Below, piece by piece: positions 10,104 to 18,572 of a stretch of DNA of 61,868 nucleotides. Made by a program: the position numbers and the translations under genes. The number at the start of each line of letters is the position of its first letter. The first letter of the stretch is position 1. The DNA comes from Pararobbsia alpina. GTDB taxonomy: Bacteria > Pseudomonadota > Gammaproteobacteria > Burkholderiales > Burkholderiaceae. A model generated the notes under the pieces. It was not told where the DNA came from and did no database searches. It was given only the letters and a program-made list of their open reading frames with translations. The DNA lies in the NCBI RefSeq assembly GCF_902859895.1, contig NZ_CADIKM010000029.1:1-61868 (forward strand), written 5' to 3'.

Positions 10104-10117
10104 ACTGTCAATACAGT
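10104..10117. promoter_or_regulatory. Candidate LysR-type operator between pirin and LysR genes
   Basis: ACTGTCAATACAGT is an inverted repeat with arms ACTGT/ACAGT. It lies in the divergent intergenic region just ahead of the LysR start, as autoregulated LysR genes often have. It overlaps a possible GTG start at 10116, which argues for the ATG at 10128. Confidence 0.4.
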
Positions 10118-10127
10118 GACGACAATC

Positions 10128-11018
10128 ATGCAATTCGAGGACATGCGGATCTTTGCCGCGGCGGTCGATGCAGCGAGCTTCACGGGCGCGGCGGCACGCC
10201 TGGGGCTGTCCAAGCAGTTCGTCAGCAAGCGCGTGATGGCGCTCGAGGAGCATCTCGGTGCAAGACTGCTCGTGCGCACGACACGCCGCCTGTCGGTGAC
10301 ACCGGTCGGGCGTGCCTACTACGATCGCGTCGTGCAGATTCTGGGCGACGTCGAAGAAGCGGAGCGTGCCGTGACGAGCGAGAACGCGCAGCCGCGCGGC
10401 ACCTTGCGACTCACCGCGCCGATGTCCTTCGGCACGATGCATCTGGGGCCGATGATTCCCGAGTTCCTGCAACGTTGCGAGGAAGTGTCGCTGGAAATCG
10501 ATCTCAATGACCGCCTCGTCGATCTTGTCGGAGAGGGTTACGACATGGGCATCCGCATCGGCGTGTTGTCTGACTCGTCGCTGATCGCGAGACGCATCGC
10601 GCCGTTCGAGATGCTCACCTGCTGCAGCCCCGCCTACCTCGCGCGACGAGGGCAGCCCAAGACCCCCGATGAGCTCGTGCATCACGACTGCCTGGTGTAC
10701 GGGCACAGCAAGAGCGTCGACTGGCTGTTCAAGATCCACGAACGTCCGCGGCCTGTGGCGGTCACCGGCAGGATTCGCGTCAACAATGGCGAACTCGCAC
10801 GCGACGCGGCGTTGGCCGGACTTGGCATCACTGCGCTGCCGACCTTCATCGTCGGCGACGCGATCCGATCGGGCCGCTTGGTCAAGGTGCTCGAGGACTA
10901 TGAACCGGCGGCGGGCGGCGTATTCGCGGTCTACCCTCAACACCGGCAATCGTCGGCCGCCGTGCGCGCATTCGTCGACTTCCTGGTCGAGCGCTTCGCG
11001 CCGGATGGGGAACCATGA
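10128..11018 (+). CDS. LysR family transcriptional regulator
   Basis: A DNA-binding regulator of 296 residues if started at 10128; a GTG at 10116 would add four. The N-terminal winged helix has the usual spacing ([20 protein letters not shown], then [20 protein letters not shown] and [12 protein letters not shown]). The rest is the LysR substrate-binding fold, with the conserved C-terminal [10 protein letters not shown] region. It belongs to the CrgA/DsdC-like group typical of proteobacteria. The divergent pirin gene is the likeliest target, judged only by position and the shared inverted repeat at 10104-10117. The effector cannot be deduced. Confidence 0.93.
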   Translation: MQFEDMRIFAAAVDAASFTGAAARLGLSKQFVSKRVMALEEHLGARLLVRTTRRLSVTPVGRAYYDRVVQILGDVEEAERAVTSENAQPRGTLRLTAPMSFGTMHLGPMIPEFLQRCEEVSLEIDLNDRLVDLVGEGYDMGIRIGVLSDSSLIARRIAPFEMLTCCSPAYLARRGQPKTPDELVHHDCLVYGHSKSVDWLFKIHERPRPVAVTGRIRVNNGELARDAALAGLGITALPTFIVGDAIRSGRLVKVLEDYEPAAGGVFAVYPQHRQSSAAVRAFVDFLVERFAPDGEP

Positions 11019-11178
11019 CATTGGAAACCGAAGAGATCAGCGACCTGGTCACGCGCAGGGGTGCTCTGCCCCGGGTAAGCGAGCCCCGATGCAATATTGC
11101 GTACTAAGGCACAATGGCGCGCGGGCGTGTGTTCCCGCCGATGTTCTTCCCCCCCAATACTCCAACAGGCTTTCGCTC

Positions 11179-11598
11179 ATGAAATACCTTCACACGATGG
11201 TGCGTGTCACCGATATCGAACAATCTCTGCGTTTCTACCGCGACGCGCTGGGTCTGCAAGAGATCCGCCGGACCGAGAACGAGAAGGGCCGCTTTACGCT
11301 CGTGTTTCTCGCGGCGCCCGGCGACGAAGATGCGCAGGTCGAACTCACGTTCAACTGGGACCCGCAACCTTACGACGGCGGACGCAACTTCGGACATCTC
11401 GCGTATTGCGTCGAGAATATCTACGAGGCCTGCGAAAAGCTGATGGCACACGGTGTGACGATCAACCGGCCGCCCCGCGACGGCAATATGGCCTTCGTGC
11501 GCTCACCCGACAATATCTCGATCGAATTGCTGCAAGCCGGCGATCCGCTGCCGCCCGCAGAACCGTGGACGTCGATGCAGAACCAGGGCGTCTGGTAA
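11179..11598 (+). CDS. gloA: Lactoylglutathione lyase (glyoxalase I)
   Basis: Converts the hemithioacetal of methylglyoxal and glutathione into S-lactoylglutathione, a cytosolic detoxification step. The 139-residue length and sequence fit the short bacterial nickel/cobalt-type enzyme. The metal ligands line up by position as His5, Glu55, His73 and Glu116 (motifs [23 protein letters not shown] and SIELLQ). There is one vicinal-oxygen-chelate domain made of two beta-alpha-beta-beta-beta modules. It stands alone, followed by two strong hairpins. The ribosome site before the ATG is weak. Confidence 0.95.
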   Translation: MKYLHTMVRVTDIEQSLRFYRDALGLQEIRRTENEKGRFTLVFLAAPGDEDAQVELTFNWDPQPYDGGRNFGHLAYCVENIYEACEKLMAHGVTINRPPRDGNMAFVRSPDNISIELLQAGDPLPPAEPWTSMQNQGVW

Positions 11599-11609
11599 GC
11601 CCTTTGTGA

Positions 11610-11655
11610 CCGCATGCCTGACATGCGGCCGGACCCGATGCCTGATCGGGTCCGG
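11610..11655. terminator. Two adjacent hairpins between convergent genes
   Basis: 11610-11628 is a perfect 7-bp stem (CCGCATG/CATGCGG, loop of 5). 11629-11655 is a perfect 11-bp stem (CCGGACCCGAT/ATCGGGTCCGG, loop of 5). They lie between glyoxalase (ends 11598, plus) and the ABC ATPase gene (ends 11706, minus) and could stop transcription from both sides. The U-tract is poor. Confidence 0.65.
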
Positions 11656-11705
11656 ATTTGCCGCCGAGCAAACTTGAACTGCCGCGCGGGGCTGCGTAAT
11701 GTGTT

Positions 11706-12482
11706 TTAGTGCGCCCCTGTCTCGCGCGTATCGGCATAGGTGTCGCCGACCATGAGGTGCACGATCTCGTCGCCGCTCGTCTCTCGCACGGCGCGCTCGC
11801 CGGCCTTCTCGCCACGCCGCAGCACGGCGATGCGGTCGGCTACCGCAAAGATGTCGTGCAGATTGTGCGAGATCAGCAGCACGGCCACACCCTGTGCCTT
11901 GAGCGTCCCGATCAGCTCCGTTACCTTGCGCTGCTCGGGTACGCCAAGCGCCGCAGTCGGCTCGTCCATGATCAGCACACGCGCGTTCCAGTAAATCGCG
12001 CGCCCGATCGCAATCGCCTGCCGCTGTCCACCGGAAAGCATCTTCACCGGCCCCCTCAGCTTGTGCTCGGGAATCACGATGTCGAGTCGGTCAAGCACTT
12101 CGCGAGCGACCTCCGCCATCTTCAGGCGATCGATGACTTGCATGCCGAACTGCCGCCGCGTTGGCTCGCGTCCGAGGAAGATATTGCTGCCGACATCAAG
12201 ATTGTCGGCGAGCGCAAGGTCCTGATAGATCGTTTCGATCCCGTGCGCACGCGCCTCCTGCGGGTCGCGCATCTGCAGGGGCGCACCGTTGAACAGCAGT
12301 TCGCCCTCGCTCGGGTGATAGACGCCCGAGATGATCTTGATCAGGGTCGACTTGCCCGCACCGTTGTCCCCCGCGAGCGCAAGCACTTCCCCGGGATAGA
12401 GTTGCAATGACACGCGCTTGAGCGCCTCGACACCGCCGAAGCGGATCGAGATATCGCGGGTTTCGAGAATCGGCGTAGTCAC
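11706..12482 (-). CDS. CUT2 sugar ABC importer, single-domain ATPase (FrcA-like)
   Basis: Energises uptake through the adjacent permease at the inner face of the cytoplasmic membrane. At 258 residues it has one nucleotide-binding domain: Walker A GDNGAGKST, Q-loop in ETIYQDLALAD, signature MLSGGQRQ, Walker B VLIMDEPTAALG and switch His in LISHNLHD. A single domain instead of the double-domain RbsA type is characteristic of the FrcA fructose/mannose/ribose group. The start is GTG at 12482, with GGAG upstream. It overlaps the permease stop by GTGA, so translation is coupled. The sugar is not identifiable from the ATPase. Confidence 0.93.
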   Translation of the reverse strand: MTTPILETRDISIRFGGVEALKRVSLQLYPGEVLALAGDNGAGKSTLIKIISGVYHPSEGELLFNGAPLQMRDPQEARAHGIETIYQDLALADNLDVGSNIFLGREPTRRQFGMQVIDRLKMAEVAREVLDRLDIVIPEHKLRGPVKMLSGGQRQAIAIGRAIYWNARVLIMDEPTAALGVPEQRKVTELIGTLKAQGVAVLLISHNLHDIFAVADRIAVLRRGEKAGERAVRETSGDEIVHLMVGDTYADTRETGAH

Positions 12483-13453
12483 CGTGCATCTCCAAGACGA
12501 TCCTTGTACTGGTCGATCAGCACCGACAGGATGATCACGATGCCCACCACGATGAACTGCCAGAAGGCGTTGACGTCGATGAACACCAGGCCGAACTGGA
12601 TCACCGCGATGATCAGCGCACCGATCAGCGTGCCGATCACATTGCCCGTGCCGCCGAACAGGCTCGCGCCGCCGATCACGACCGCGGCGATCGAATCGAG
12701 CAGCATCGGTTCGCCCGCATTGGCGACACCTGCCGCGAATCGCGCGGTGTAGACGATCCCGCCGATCGCCGCAAACGCCGCCGCGATCAGGTAGACGATC
12801 ATCAGATGACGGCGCACATTGATCCCCGCGCGTATCGCCGACTGCGGATTGCCACCGATCGCATACGTGTATTGGCCGAACCGCGTCTTCGACAGGATGA
12901 AGTGCATGACGATCAGCAACACGACGGTCAGCACGACCGGTGTCCAGCCTGTGCCGAGCCAGGCGAGCCCCGGATTGTTGACCGACACCGTCATGCCGCT
13001 GCCGGCCGCCAGAAAGCCCGCCCCACGCGCCACGCCATACATGCCGAGCGTGCCGATGAAGGCCGGTACCCCGAGCCGCGCGATCAGCAGGCCGTTGACG
13101 AAGCCTGGTATCAGGCAGACCAGGATCGTCAGGGGTATCGAGAACAACAGGATCCACGGCGAGGCCTCGCTCGCGAGCGTGGACTGCGCGACGCACACGG
13201 CCGCGAGGCCCATCACGAAGCCCACCGACAGGTCGATGCCCGCCGTGATGATCACGAAGGTCTGCCCGAGCGCGAGCAGCAGCGGAGCCGCGGCGGCCAG
13301 CCCGATCGACTGGAGGTTGTAGGCATTCAACAGGAACGAGCGGTGATCGGAGACCTGCGCGCAGGTTTCAAAAAACACCAGCAGCACGCAGAGAAACAGC
13401 CAGGGCCAGAACCTGCTGAGCAGCTCAAGCCGGTCGAGTCGTGAATGAGCCAT
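12479..13453 (-). CDS. CUT2 sugar ABC importer, permease (RbsC/FrcC-like)
   Basis: Inner-membrane permease of the ribose-type ABC family, 324 residues with about eight to ten hydrophobic segments. Diagnostic motifs are TAGIDLSVGFVMGL after the second helix, the cytoplasmic loop reading GGNPQSAIRAGI, and the C-terminal VIGGASLFGGTGN region. It lies between the binding-protein gene (6-base gap) and the ATPase gene (4-base overlap). The gene order binding protein, permease, ATPase is that of frcBCA. Confidence 0.93.
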   Translation of the reverse strand: MAHSRLDRLELLSRFWPWLFLCVLLVFFETCAQVSDHRSFLLNAYNLQSIGLAAAAPLLLALGQTFVIITAGIDLSVGFVMGLAAVCVAQSTLASEASPWILLFSIPLTILVCLIPGFVNGLLIARLGVPAFIGTLGMYGVARGAGFLAAGSGMTVSVNNPGLAWLGTGWTPVVLTVVLLIVMHFILSKTRFGQYTYAIGGNPQSAIRAGINVRRHLMIVYLIAAAFAAIGGIVYTARFAAGVANAGEPMLLDSIAAVVIGGASLFGGTGNVIGTLIGALIIAVIQFGLVFIDVNAFWQFIVVGIVIILSVLIDQYKDRLGDAR

Positions 13454-13459
13454 GGACGA

Positions 13460-14440
13460 TCAGTTCGAATAGATATGGGCGTGCATCTCGGGCTGGTCGA
13501 TATTGGTCTTGTCGAGAATCACGAACTCCGTGCCCTTGTAGACCGGGATCTTCTTGCCACGAATGGCATCGACGGCGTACTTCACGCCGAAGTAGCCGAT
13601 ATCGTCAGGCCGCTGCGCAATCGCGATATCGACGAGGCCACTCTTGAGATCGCGGTCGATGCCGGGTATCGCGTCGAACACGACGACCTTGATCACACCC
13701 TGCTTGCCCGCCGACTTCACGCCTTGCGCCGCGCCGGCACCGGAGAATGTATTGGCCGCGAACACGCCCGCGAGATCAGGGTTGCGCGCGAGCACGGCGG
13801 CGATATGGGATGCGGCCTTGTTCGCGTCGTCCTCGTTGTAGAGCGTCTGCAGGACCTTGATGTTCGGATGCTTCTTCATCTCGTCGACAAAGCCTTCCGC
13901 ACGCGCGTCGGTGCTCGAGATGCCGGGCTTGTTGTTTTCGCAATAGACCGTGCCCTTGTCGCCGATCGCCTTCGCAAGTGCGCGCGCCGCGACGCGGCCG
14001 CCCTCAAGGTTGTCCGAGGCGATATACGACAGCGGGAAGTCCGCATCGCCCTTGCCGGTCTGGTAATGACCGTCGCCGATAAAGGTATCGACCGTGATGA
14101 TCTTGATGCCCGCGTCGAAGGCTTCCTTGAGCGGCCCGATCAGTTGCTGCTTGTCGACGGGCGAGACGAGCAGCACGTCCGGATGCTTGGCGATCAGCGC
14201 CTTGAGAATCGGAACCTGTTCGGAGGTGTTCCATGCCTTGGGAACCTGGAACAGCAACTCGACGTTTTCTTCCTTGGCCGCCTTCTCGGCGCCGCGATGC
14301 ATGGTGAAGTAGAAGGGATCGGTCACGCCGGGCAACAACGCGACGACCGGGTGCGCGGCGTCCGCATGGGCCTGGCCGCCGAACGCACAGGCGAGAACGG
14401 CCGAGGCGATCGCGAGACTGCGGGAAACGAATGACTTCAT
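13460..14440 (-). CDS. CUT2 sugar ABC importer, periplasmic binding protein
   Basis: Periplasmic substrate receptor of the ribose-binding-protein class (Peripla_BP_4), 326 residues. It begins with a signal peptide (MKSFVSRSLAIASAVLACAFG, cleavage near AHA-DA). The mature part has the two Rossmann-like lobes, with TDPFYFTMHRGAEKAAKE near the start and the hinge-proximal VVVFDAIPGIDRDLKSG. The start at 14440 has GGAGGA seven bases upstream. It is the first gene of a three-gene minus-strand operon. The nearest regulator is the LacI gene 344 bases upstream on the same strand. Fructose- or polyol-like sugars are possible ligands, but this is only family-level inference. Confidence 0.92.
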   Translation of the reverse strand: MKSFVSRSLAIASAVLACAFGGQAHADAAHPVVALLPGVTDPFYFTMHRGAEKAAKEENVELLFQVPKAWNTSEQVPILKALIAKHPDVLLVSPVDKQQLIGPLKEAFDAGIKIITVDTFIGDGHYQTGKGDADFPLSYIASDNLEGGRVAARALAKAIGDKGTVYCENNKPGISSTDARAEGFVDEMKKHPNIKVLQTLYNEDDANKAASHIAAVLARNPDLAGVFAANTFSGAGAAQGVKSAGKQGVIKVVVFDAIPGIDRDLKSGLVDIAIAQRPDDIGYFGVKYAVDAIRGKKIPVYKGTEFVILDKTNIDQPEMHAHIYSN

Positions 14441-14784
14441 AGTGTCTTCCTCCAGTTGGGACCGGCGCTGCCCGCCCGGCCTGTCGTTACCGGCAAACGC
14501 CGGTTGCCCTGCCACACCGGCATCCCGGGCCACGCACCACGTGGCGCGCGGATGATGCCGGCCGAATCCTGATATGTGGATATGTAAGCGCGAATGCGCC
14601 TATTTGAGACTGCACGCCGCCGTGAAGATCTGCCCGGGCTTCGCAGATACCGAGCGCTGATAGACAAGAACAAGCCAGAAGAAAGCGAAGGACAAGCGGC
14701 CGCCGTCCAGCATACTGATGCACGCGGCCGTCCACCACCGTGGTTTCCCGCACCCGCATGCCAGCACGCGTGCTATCGAACCGG
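14441..14784. other. Leader/intergenic region between LacI gene and CUT2 binding-protein gene
   Basis: 344 bases without a gene. It contains the hairpins at 14489-14504 and 14517-14561, and a short direct repeat GATATGT (14571-14577, 14579-14585). No copy of the 12-base LacI-type palindrome was found here. Confidence 0.6.
14489..14561 (-). other. Two hairpins in the leader of the CUT2 operon
   Basis: Nearest the gene, 14489-14504 is ACCGGC-aaac-GCCGGT, a perfect 6-bp stem. Farther upstream, 14517-14561 is a branched palindrome: outer arms CCGGCATC/GATGCCGG and inner arms GCCACG/CGTGGC with a 5-base loop. They lie 49-121 bases before the binding-protein start. They may terminate LacI transcripts, attenuate the operon or stabilise its 5' end. 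Confidence 0.5.
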
Positions 14785-15840
14785 CTATCCGCCCAAGTGC
14801 CGGGTGACACTCGCCTCGCCATGCGTATCGCGCAAATCCCGGCACGAGCCGCCGATCAGCAGGGTCGGCGGCAGAAAGTCCGCTTGATGTTCGAAGACCG
14901 TCCCCTTCGGCTGGGCGACACTGCCAAGCAACGACGCGACGGCCCGGCGCCCGATTTCGTCGATCGGTTGCGCGGCGACCGTGAGCCGGGGCCGCAACAC
15001 ACCCGCGAGCGGAAACTCGTCCATGCCCGCAAGCGAGACGTCGTACGGGCATTGGAAACCCAGGTCCTCGATCGCCTGCAGGGTCCCGATCATCGTCACG
15101 TTGTTGACTGCAACGAACGCCGTAGGCCGCCTCGCCCGCAGCAATAGTTCGCGCGCTATCGAATAGGCCGTCTCGGCGCGGAAGTCGGCGTGCCGGCAAA
15201 GATCGGGAACCACCGCGAGCCCTGCTTCGTTCATGGCCTCGCCGAAGCCCGCAAGCCGCTGATCGGCAGATGAAATGCCCTCCGGTCCACCAATGAATGC
15301 GATCTCGCGATGGCCGAGGCGCAACAAATATTGCGTGACCATGCGTCCGGCGAGACAGCTGTCGAGACCGACGAAACCCCGATCGAGACCTTCGACGTAA
15401 CGGTCGATCGTGACCAGCGGGATATCCGCGAAACCGCCAAGTGCACGCCGGTAAGCTTCATCATGTCCACTCGGCGACACGATGATGCCGGCGACGCGCT
15501 GCGCACGCAGGATGTCGAGCAGTTCGAGCTCACGCATCGGGTTCTCATCGGAATTGCAGACGATCAGGTTATAGCCCGCACGCAGTGCCTCGCTCTGGAT
15601 GATCTTCGCGAGCGCCGCAAAAAACGGGTTGGTGATTTCCGATACGACCAGTCCGATCAGGTTGGTCCGTCCGAGCCTCAGGCTGCGTGCAATGCTGTTC
15701 GGTGAATAACCGGTGGCCTCGACGGCCTCCATGACGCGACGATACGTCTCGGCGGAAACGCGAGCCGAATTGTTAAGGGCGACGGAGACCGTTGAGATCG
15801 ACACGCCGGCCCGATTTGCGACATCGCGAACGGAGACCAT
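14785..15840 (-). CDS. LacI family transcriptional regulator
   Basis: A repressor of 351 residues with an N-terminal LacI helix-turn-helix (VRDVANRAGVSISTVSVALN), the hinge helix SIARSLRLG and a periplasmic-binding-protein-like effector domain. The start at 15840 is chosen because the conserved DNA-binding domain begins at once; an upstream in-frame extension shows no conservation. A perfect 12-base palindrome CGAAACGTTTCG lies 42 bases upstream, and a second copy overlaps the start region of the divergent CUT1 operon. This supports autoregulation and control of that operon. The inducer is presumably a sugar or glucoside handled by the neighbouring importers. Confidence 0.94.
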   Translation of the reverse strand: MVSVRDVANRAGVSISTVSVALNNSARVSAETYRRVMEAVEATGYSPNSIARSLRLGRTNLIGLVVSEITNPFFAALAKIIQSEALRAGYNLIVCNSDENPMRELELLDILRAQRVAGIIVSPSGHDEAYRRALGGFADIPLVTIDRYVEGLDRGFVGLDSCLAGRMVTQYLLRLGHREIAFIGGPEGISSADQRLAGFGEAMNEAGLAVVPDLCRHADFRAETAYSIARELLLRARRPTAFVAVNNVTMIGTLQAIEDLGFQCPYDVSLAGMDEFPLAGVLRPRLTVAAQPIDEIGRRAVASLLGSVAQPKGTVFEHQADFLPPTLLIGGSCRDLRDTHGEASVTRHLGG

Positions 15841-15881
15841 GGCTATTCTTCCGCGGCGGGAACGCCACCGGTATAGCGCAT

Positions 15882-15893
15882 CGAAACGTTTCG
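15882..15893. promoter_or_regulatory. LacI-family operator, copy 1
   Basis: CGAAACGTTTCG, a perfect palindrome with the central CG typical of LacI/PurR-type sites, 42 bases upstream of the LacI start. It is identical to the copy at 16184-16195, including the preceding T. Confidence 0.85.
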
Positions 15894-16151
15894 TACAAGC
15901 ACGGGTCTTCCGCAGGGGTCGAGACCTTCGCATCGGTGCACGGACCCGCTTCGACACTATCCCGGAAGCGAGCGCATACCCGCCGCCTGGGAAAGCCACA
16001 CCCCTCGATTCGCTCCATATGCAACCGCGTTTGACACGGAATCGTCATGTCCGGCAAGTCTCTTGCCGCGTGTCGATTCGCTCTCGATGCATTGATCAAT
16101 TTGGTTTACTAATCTTTCGAGATCTTTACGAAGCCCGCATAAACCCCACCT

Positions 16152-16179
16152 TGCACCACCAGATTTCTTGTCTATAGTG
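16152..16179 (+). promoter_or_regulatory. Sigma-70-type promoter of the CUT1/GH116 operon
   Basis: The -35 is TTGCAC (16152-16157), the spacer is 16 bases and the -10 is TATAGT (16174-16179). The operator at 16184-16195 would cover the transcription start, a classic repression geometry. Confidence 0.65.
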
Positions 16180-16183
16180 AATC

Positions 16184-16195
16184 GAAACGTTTCGG
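16184..16195. promoter_or_regulatory. LacI-family operator, copy 2
   Basis: CGAAACGTTTCG lies directly downstream of the -10 box of the CUT1 operon promoter. It is the same palindrome as at 15882-15893. The pair are 302 bases apart, which could allow looping. Confidence 0.85.
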
Positions 16196-16299
16196 ACAGC
16201 CGGTGAATCAAGCATCGGATCGAGATCAAACGACTCGTAAAACAAGGAGGCGCGTCCCGGTACGAGGACACCAGTCTCCTGCGCTCTGGAGGAGCAGTC

Positions 16300-17565
16300 A
16301 TGAGGAGACGCCTTCTGTCGGCCTTTTTGCTTTCGGCCGGCCTTGCCTTGTCCGCCTCGGTCTTCGCACAATCGAATGCACCGGGAAATCTGCGGCTCAT
16401 GGCGTTCGGCAGCGATGCCCAATTGACCGCGATCAAGCATGCGGTGGCACGCTTCAACCAGAAGTATCCGAACGTGAAGGTCGAGGTGTCGATCGACCCG
16501 ATCTCGAACGGCTGGGGCGACTATGTGACGAAGGTGCTGAGTCAGTACAACGCGCACAGCGCCTACGACGTGTACGGTACGGCGATCGAGACCTTCCGCA
16601 CCTTCGAGACACGCAAGCTGTTCATCCCGCTGAACGACTACATCGCGAAAAACCCCGGCTTCTCCGACTTCGCACCGAGCCTGTTCCAGCAAGCCTCGTA
16701 TCAGGGAAACACGTATTTCATCCCGATCGGCTGGAACAACATCATGATCAATTACAACCGCGCACTCTTCAAGAGCGCGGGTGTCGAGCTCCCCAAGCAG
16801 GGCTGGACCTGGAACGACTTCCGTGAGACCGCGAAGAAGCTGACCATCAAGGACTCGGCGGGCAACGTCAAGCAATACGGCTATGAAGTGCCGAACCAGT
16901 TCTTCTTCGTGCAGCCGTGGTTCTTCTCGAACGGTACCTCGATTTTGAATGCGGATTGGACCGCGTCGAACATGCTCGACCCGAAGGTCGCCGAGTCGCT
17001 GCAATTCCTCCACGACCTGATCCAGGTCGACAAGGTCTCGCCGATTCCGGGCAAGGACATGCTGGACAACCAGTTCTTCGCGGGCCAGATCGCGATGATT
17101 TCGCGTGGTCACTGGATCGTCGAGAACGCGATCAAGGCGAAGCTCGACATGGATGTCGCGATTCCACCGGCCAAGGTCAGCGACACGACGGTGATCGGCT
17201 TCGGCGGCTATGGCGTATCGTCGACTTCGAAGAACAAGGAGCTGTCCGAGGCGCTGATCACCGAACTCACGAGTGCTGAAACGCAGAAGGAAGAAGGCGA
17301 ACTCGGCGGCGGCGTGCCGGGCCGCAAGTCGGCCGCTGAAGCACCGGGCTTTCTCAAGTTTCCGCCGAGCGCCTTCCTCTACTACCAGACGCTGCCGAAC
17401 ACGAAGCCGGTGCCCTCGCCCGCGAATTTCCAGGAAATCGAGAAGATCTTCATTCGCTACTACGACGCGATGATGGCCGACGAGATGCCGATCGCGGAAG
17501 GGGTGAAACGCTGTCATGAAGAGATCCAGGCTTCGTTCAAGCGGCTCGCCGCCAAGAAGGAATAG
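16300..17565 (+). CDS. CUT1 ABC importer, extracellular sugar-binding protein
   Basis: Periplasmic receptor of the maltose/oligosaccharide class (SBP_bac_1), 421 residues. The signal peptide is RRRLLSAFLLSAGLALSASV with cleavage near VFA-QS. The mature protein begins LRLMAFGSDAQLTAIKHAV and shows the family pattern of a lobe opening with FNQKYPNVKVEVS and a later GKDMLDNQFFAGQIAMISRG segment. GGAGGAG lies six bases before the ATG. It is the first gene of the operon behind the LacI-type operator. The nearby GH116 enzyme suggests a beta-glucoside or other glycoside ligand. That is context, not a sequence signature. Confidence 0.94.
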   Translation: MRRRLLSAFLLSAGLALSASVFAQSNAPGNLRLMAFGSDAQLTAIKHAVARFNQKYPNVKVEVSIDPISNGWGDYVTKVLSQYNAHSAYDVYGTAIETFRTFETRKLFIPLNDYIAKNPGFSDFAPSLFQQASYQGNTYFIPIGWNNIMINYNRALFKSAGVELPKQGWTWNDFRETAKKLTIKDSAGNVKQYGYEVPNQFFFVQPWFFSNGTSILNADWTASNMLDPKVAESLQFLHDLIQVDKVSPIPGKDMLDNQFFAGQIAMISRGHWIVENAIKAKLDMDVAIPPAKVSDTTVIGFGGYGVSSTSKNKELSEALITELTSAETQKEEGELGGGVPGRKSAAEAPGFLKFPPSAFLYYQTLPNTKPVPSPANFQEIEKIFIRYYDAMMADEMPIAEGVKRCHEEIQASFKRLAAKKE

Positions 17566-17574
17566 CGCAATCGA

Positions 17575-18528
17575 ATGAGCACGTTCAACCATGGCCGCCC
17601 GCCGGTGCTTGCCGGCGAAGCTTCGCTCGCCGCTCCCTCAGGCCGCCGCTCGGACCTGAGCCGCGCGCAGGCGCGTGTCGGCTATCTGTTCATGATGCCG
17701 TCGTTCGTGCTCTACCTCGCGTTCGTGCTCGCGCCCGTGCTGGTCACGGTCTACCTGAGCTTCACCGCCTACGATCCCCTCGCCGGTGCGACGTGGGTCG
17801 GTCTCGACAACTATCACCGCTTCCTGACCGATGACCGTTCGCTGCAGATCTTCTGGAACACGCTGCGTTTCGCGATCTTCGCGGTCACGTTCAACGTCGG
17901 CATCGGCCTGCTGCTCGCCCTCGCACTTAATCGTGCGATGCCAGCCTTTCTGCTCTACCTGTTCAGGCTCGCCTACTTCCTACCGGTGATCATCGCGGCC
18001 GCGTTCGTCTCGATCGTCTGGGGCTATTTCTACGGCGACGACCTCGGCATCATCAACTACTACCTGATCAGCCTCGGCTTCACGCCGGTCCACTGGCTGA
18101 CCTCGAGCCGCACCGCGATGATGTCGATCATCATCATGGATGTCTGGAAGAACACCGGCTTCTTCATGATCATCTTCATCGCGGCGTTGCAAGGTGTGCC
18201 GCGCACCATCCTCGATGCCGCAATCATGGACGGCGCGAGCTACTGGCGGCGTTTCTTCCGGATCGTGCTGCCCTATATTTCGCCGGTGGTGTTCTTCAAT
18301 ATCGTCTATGCGTCGATCGGCGCGCTGCAGGTCTACGAGTCGATCGTGATTCTCACGCAGGGTGGCCCCGGCGACTCGACGCGCTCGATGTCGATCCTGA
18401 TCGTGGAGGAGGCGTTCGGCAGTTTCGAGATCGGCTATGCCGCATCGATCGCCGTGATCATGACGCTCGTGATCCTCGCGATCACCGCCATGCAACTCGT
18501 CGCTTCGCGGCGGCTCGTTCATCAATAG
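17575..18528 (+). CDS. CUT1 ABC importer, permease 1 (MalF/UgpA-like)
   Basis: Inner-membrane permease of 317 residues with six predicted helices (first YLFMMPSFVLYLAFVLAPVL). The cytoplasmic EAA loop reads LDAAIMDGASYWRRFFRIV, which docks the ATPase. About 35 polar residues precede the first helix. The gap to the binding-protein gene is nine bases. It pairs with the permease at 18573 to form the heterodimeric channel. Confidence 0.94.
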   Translation: MSTFNHGRPPVLAGEASLAAPSGRRSDLSRAQARVGYLFMMPSFVLYLAFVLAPVLVTVYLSFTAYDPLAGATWVGLDNYHRFLTDDRSLQIFWNTLRFAIFAVTFNVGIGLLLALALNRAMPAFLLYLFRLAYFLPVIIAAAFVSIVWGYFYGDDLGIINYYLISLGFTPVHWLTSSRTAMMSIIIMDVWKNTGFFMIIFIAALQGVPRTILDAAIMDGASYWRRFFRIVLPYISPVVFFNIVYASIGALQVYESIVILTQGGPGDSTRSMSILIVEEAFGSFEIGYAASIAVIMTLVILAITAMQLVASRRLVHQ

Positions 18529-18572
18529 CCGGGCGCCTGCCCGCAGTCTTTCCTGTCGACGGAACCTCGATC

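Larger units (their letters stand above)
15841..16299. other. Divergent regulatory region between LacI gene and CUT1/GH116 operon
   Basis: 459 bases with no gene. They hold the two LacI-type palindromes and the plus-strand promoter described separately, and GGAGGAG before the ATG at 16300. Confidence 0.8.

Noticed and set aside
11706-13196. A 496-codon frame as a fused permease-ATPase
   Set aside because: The upstream half is the shadow of the permease gene in another frame; the ATPase begins at GTG 12482 with its own ribosome site.
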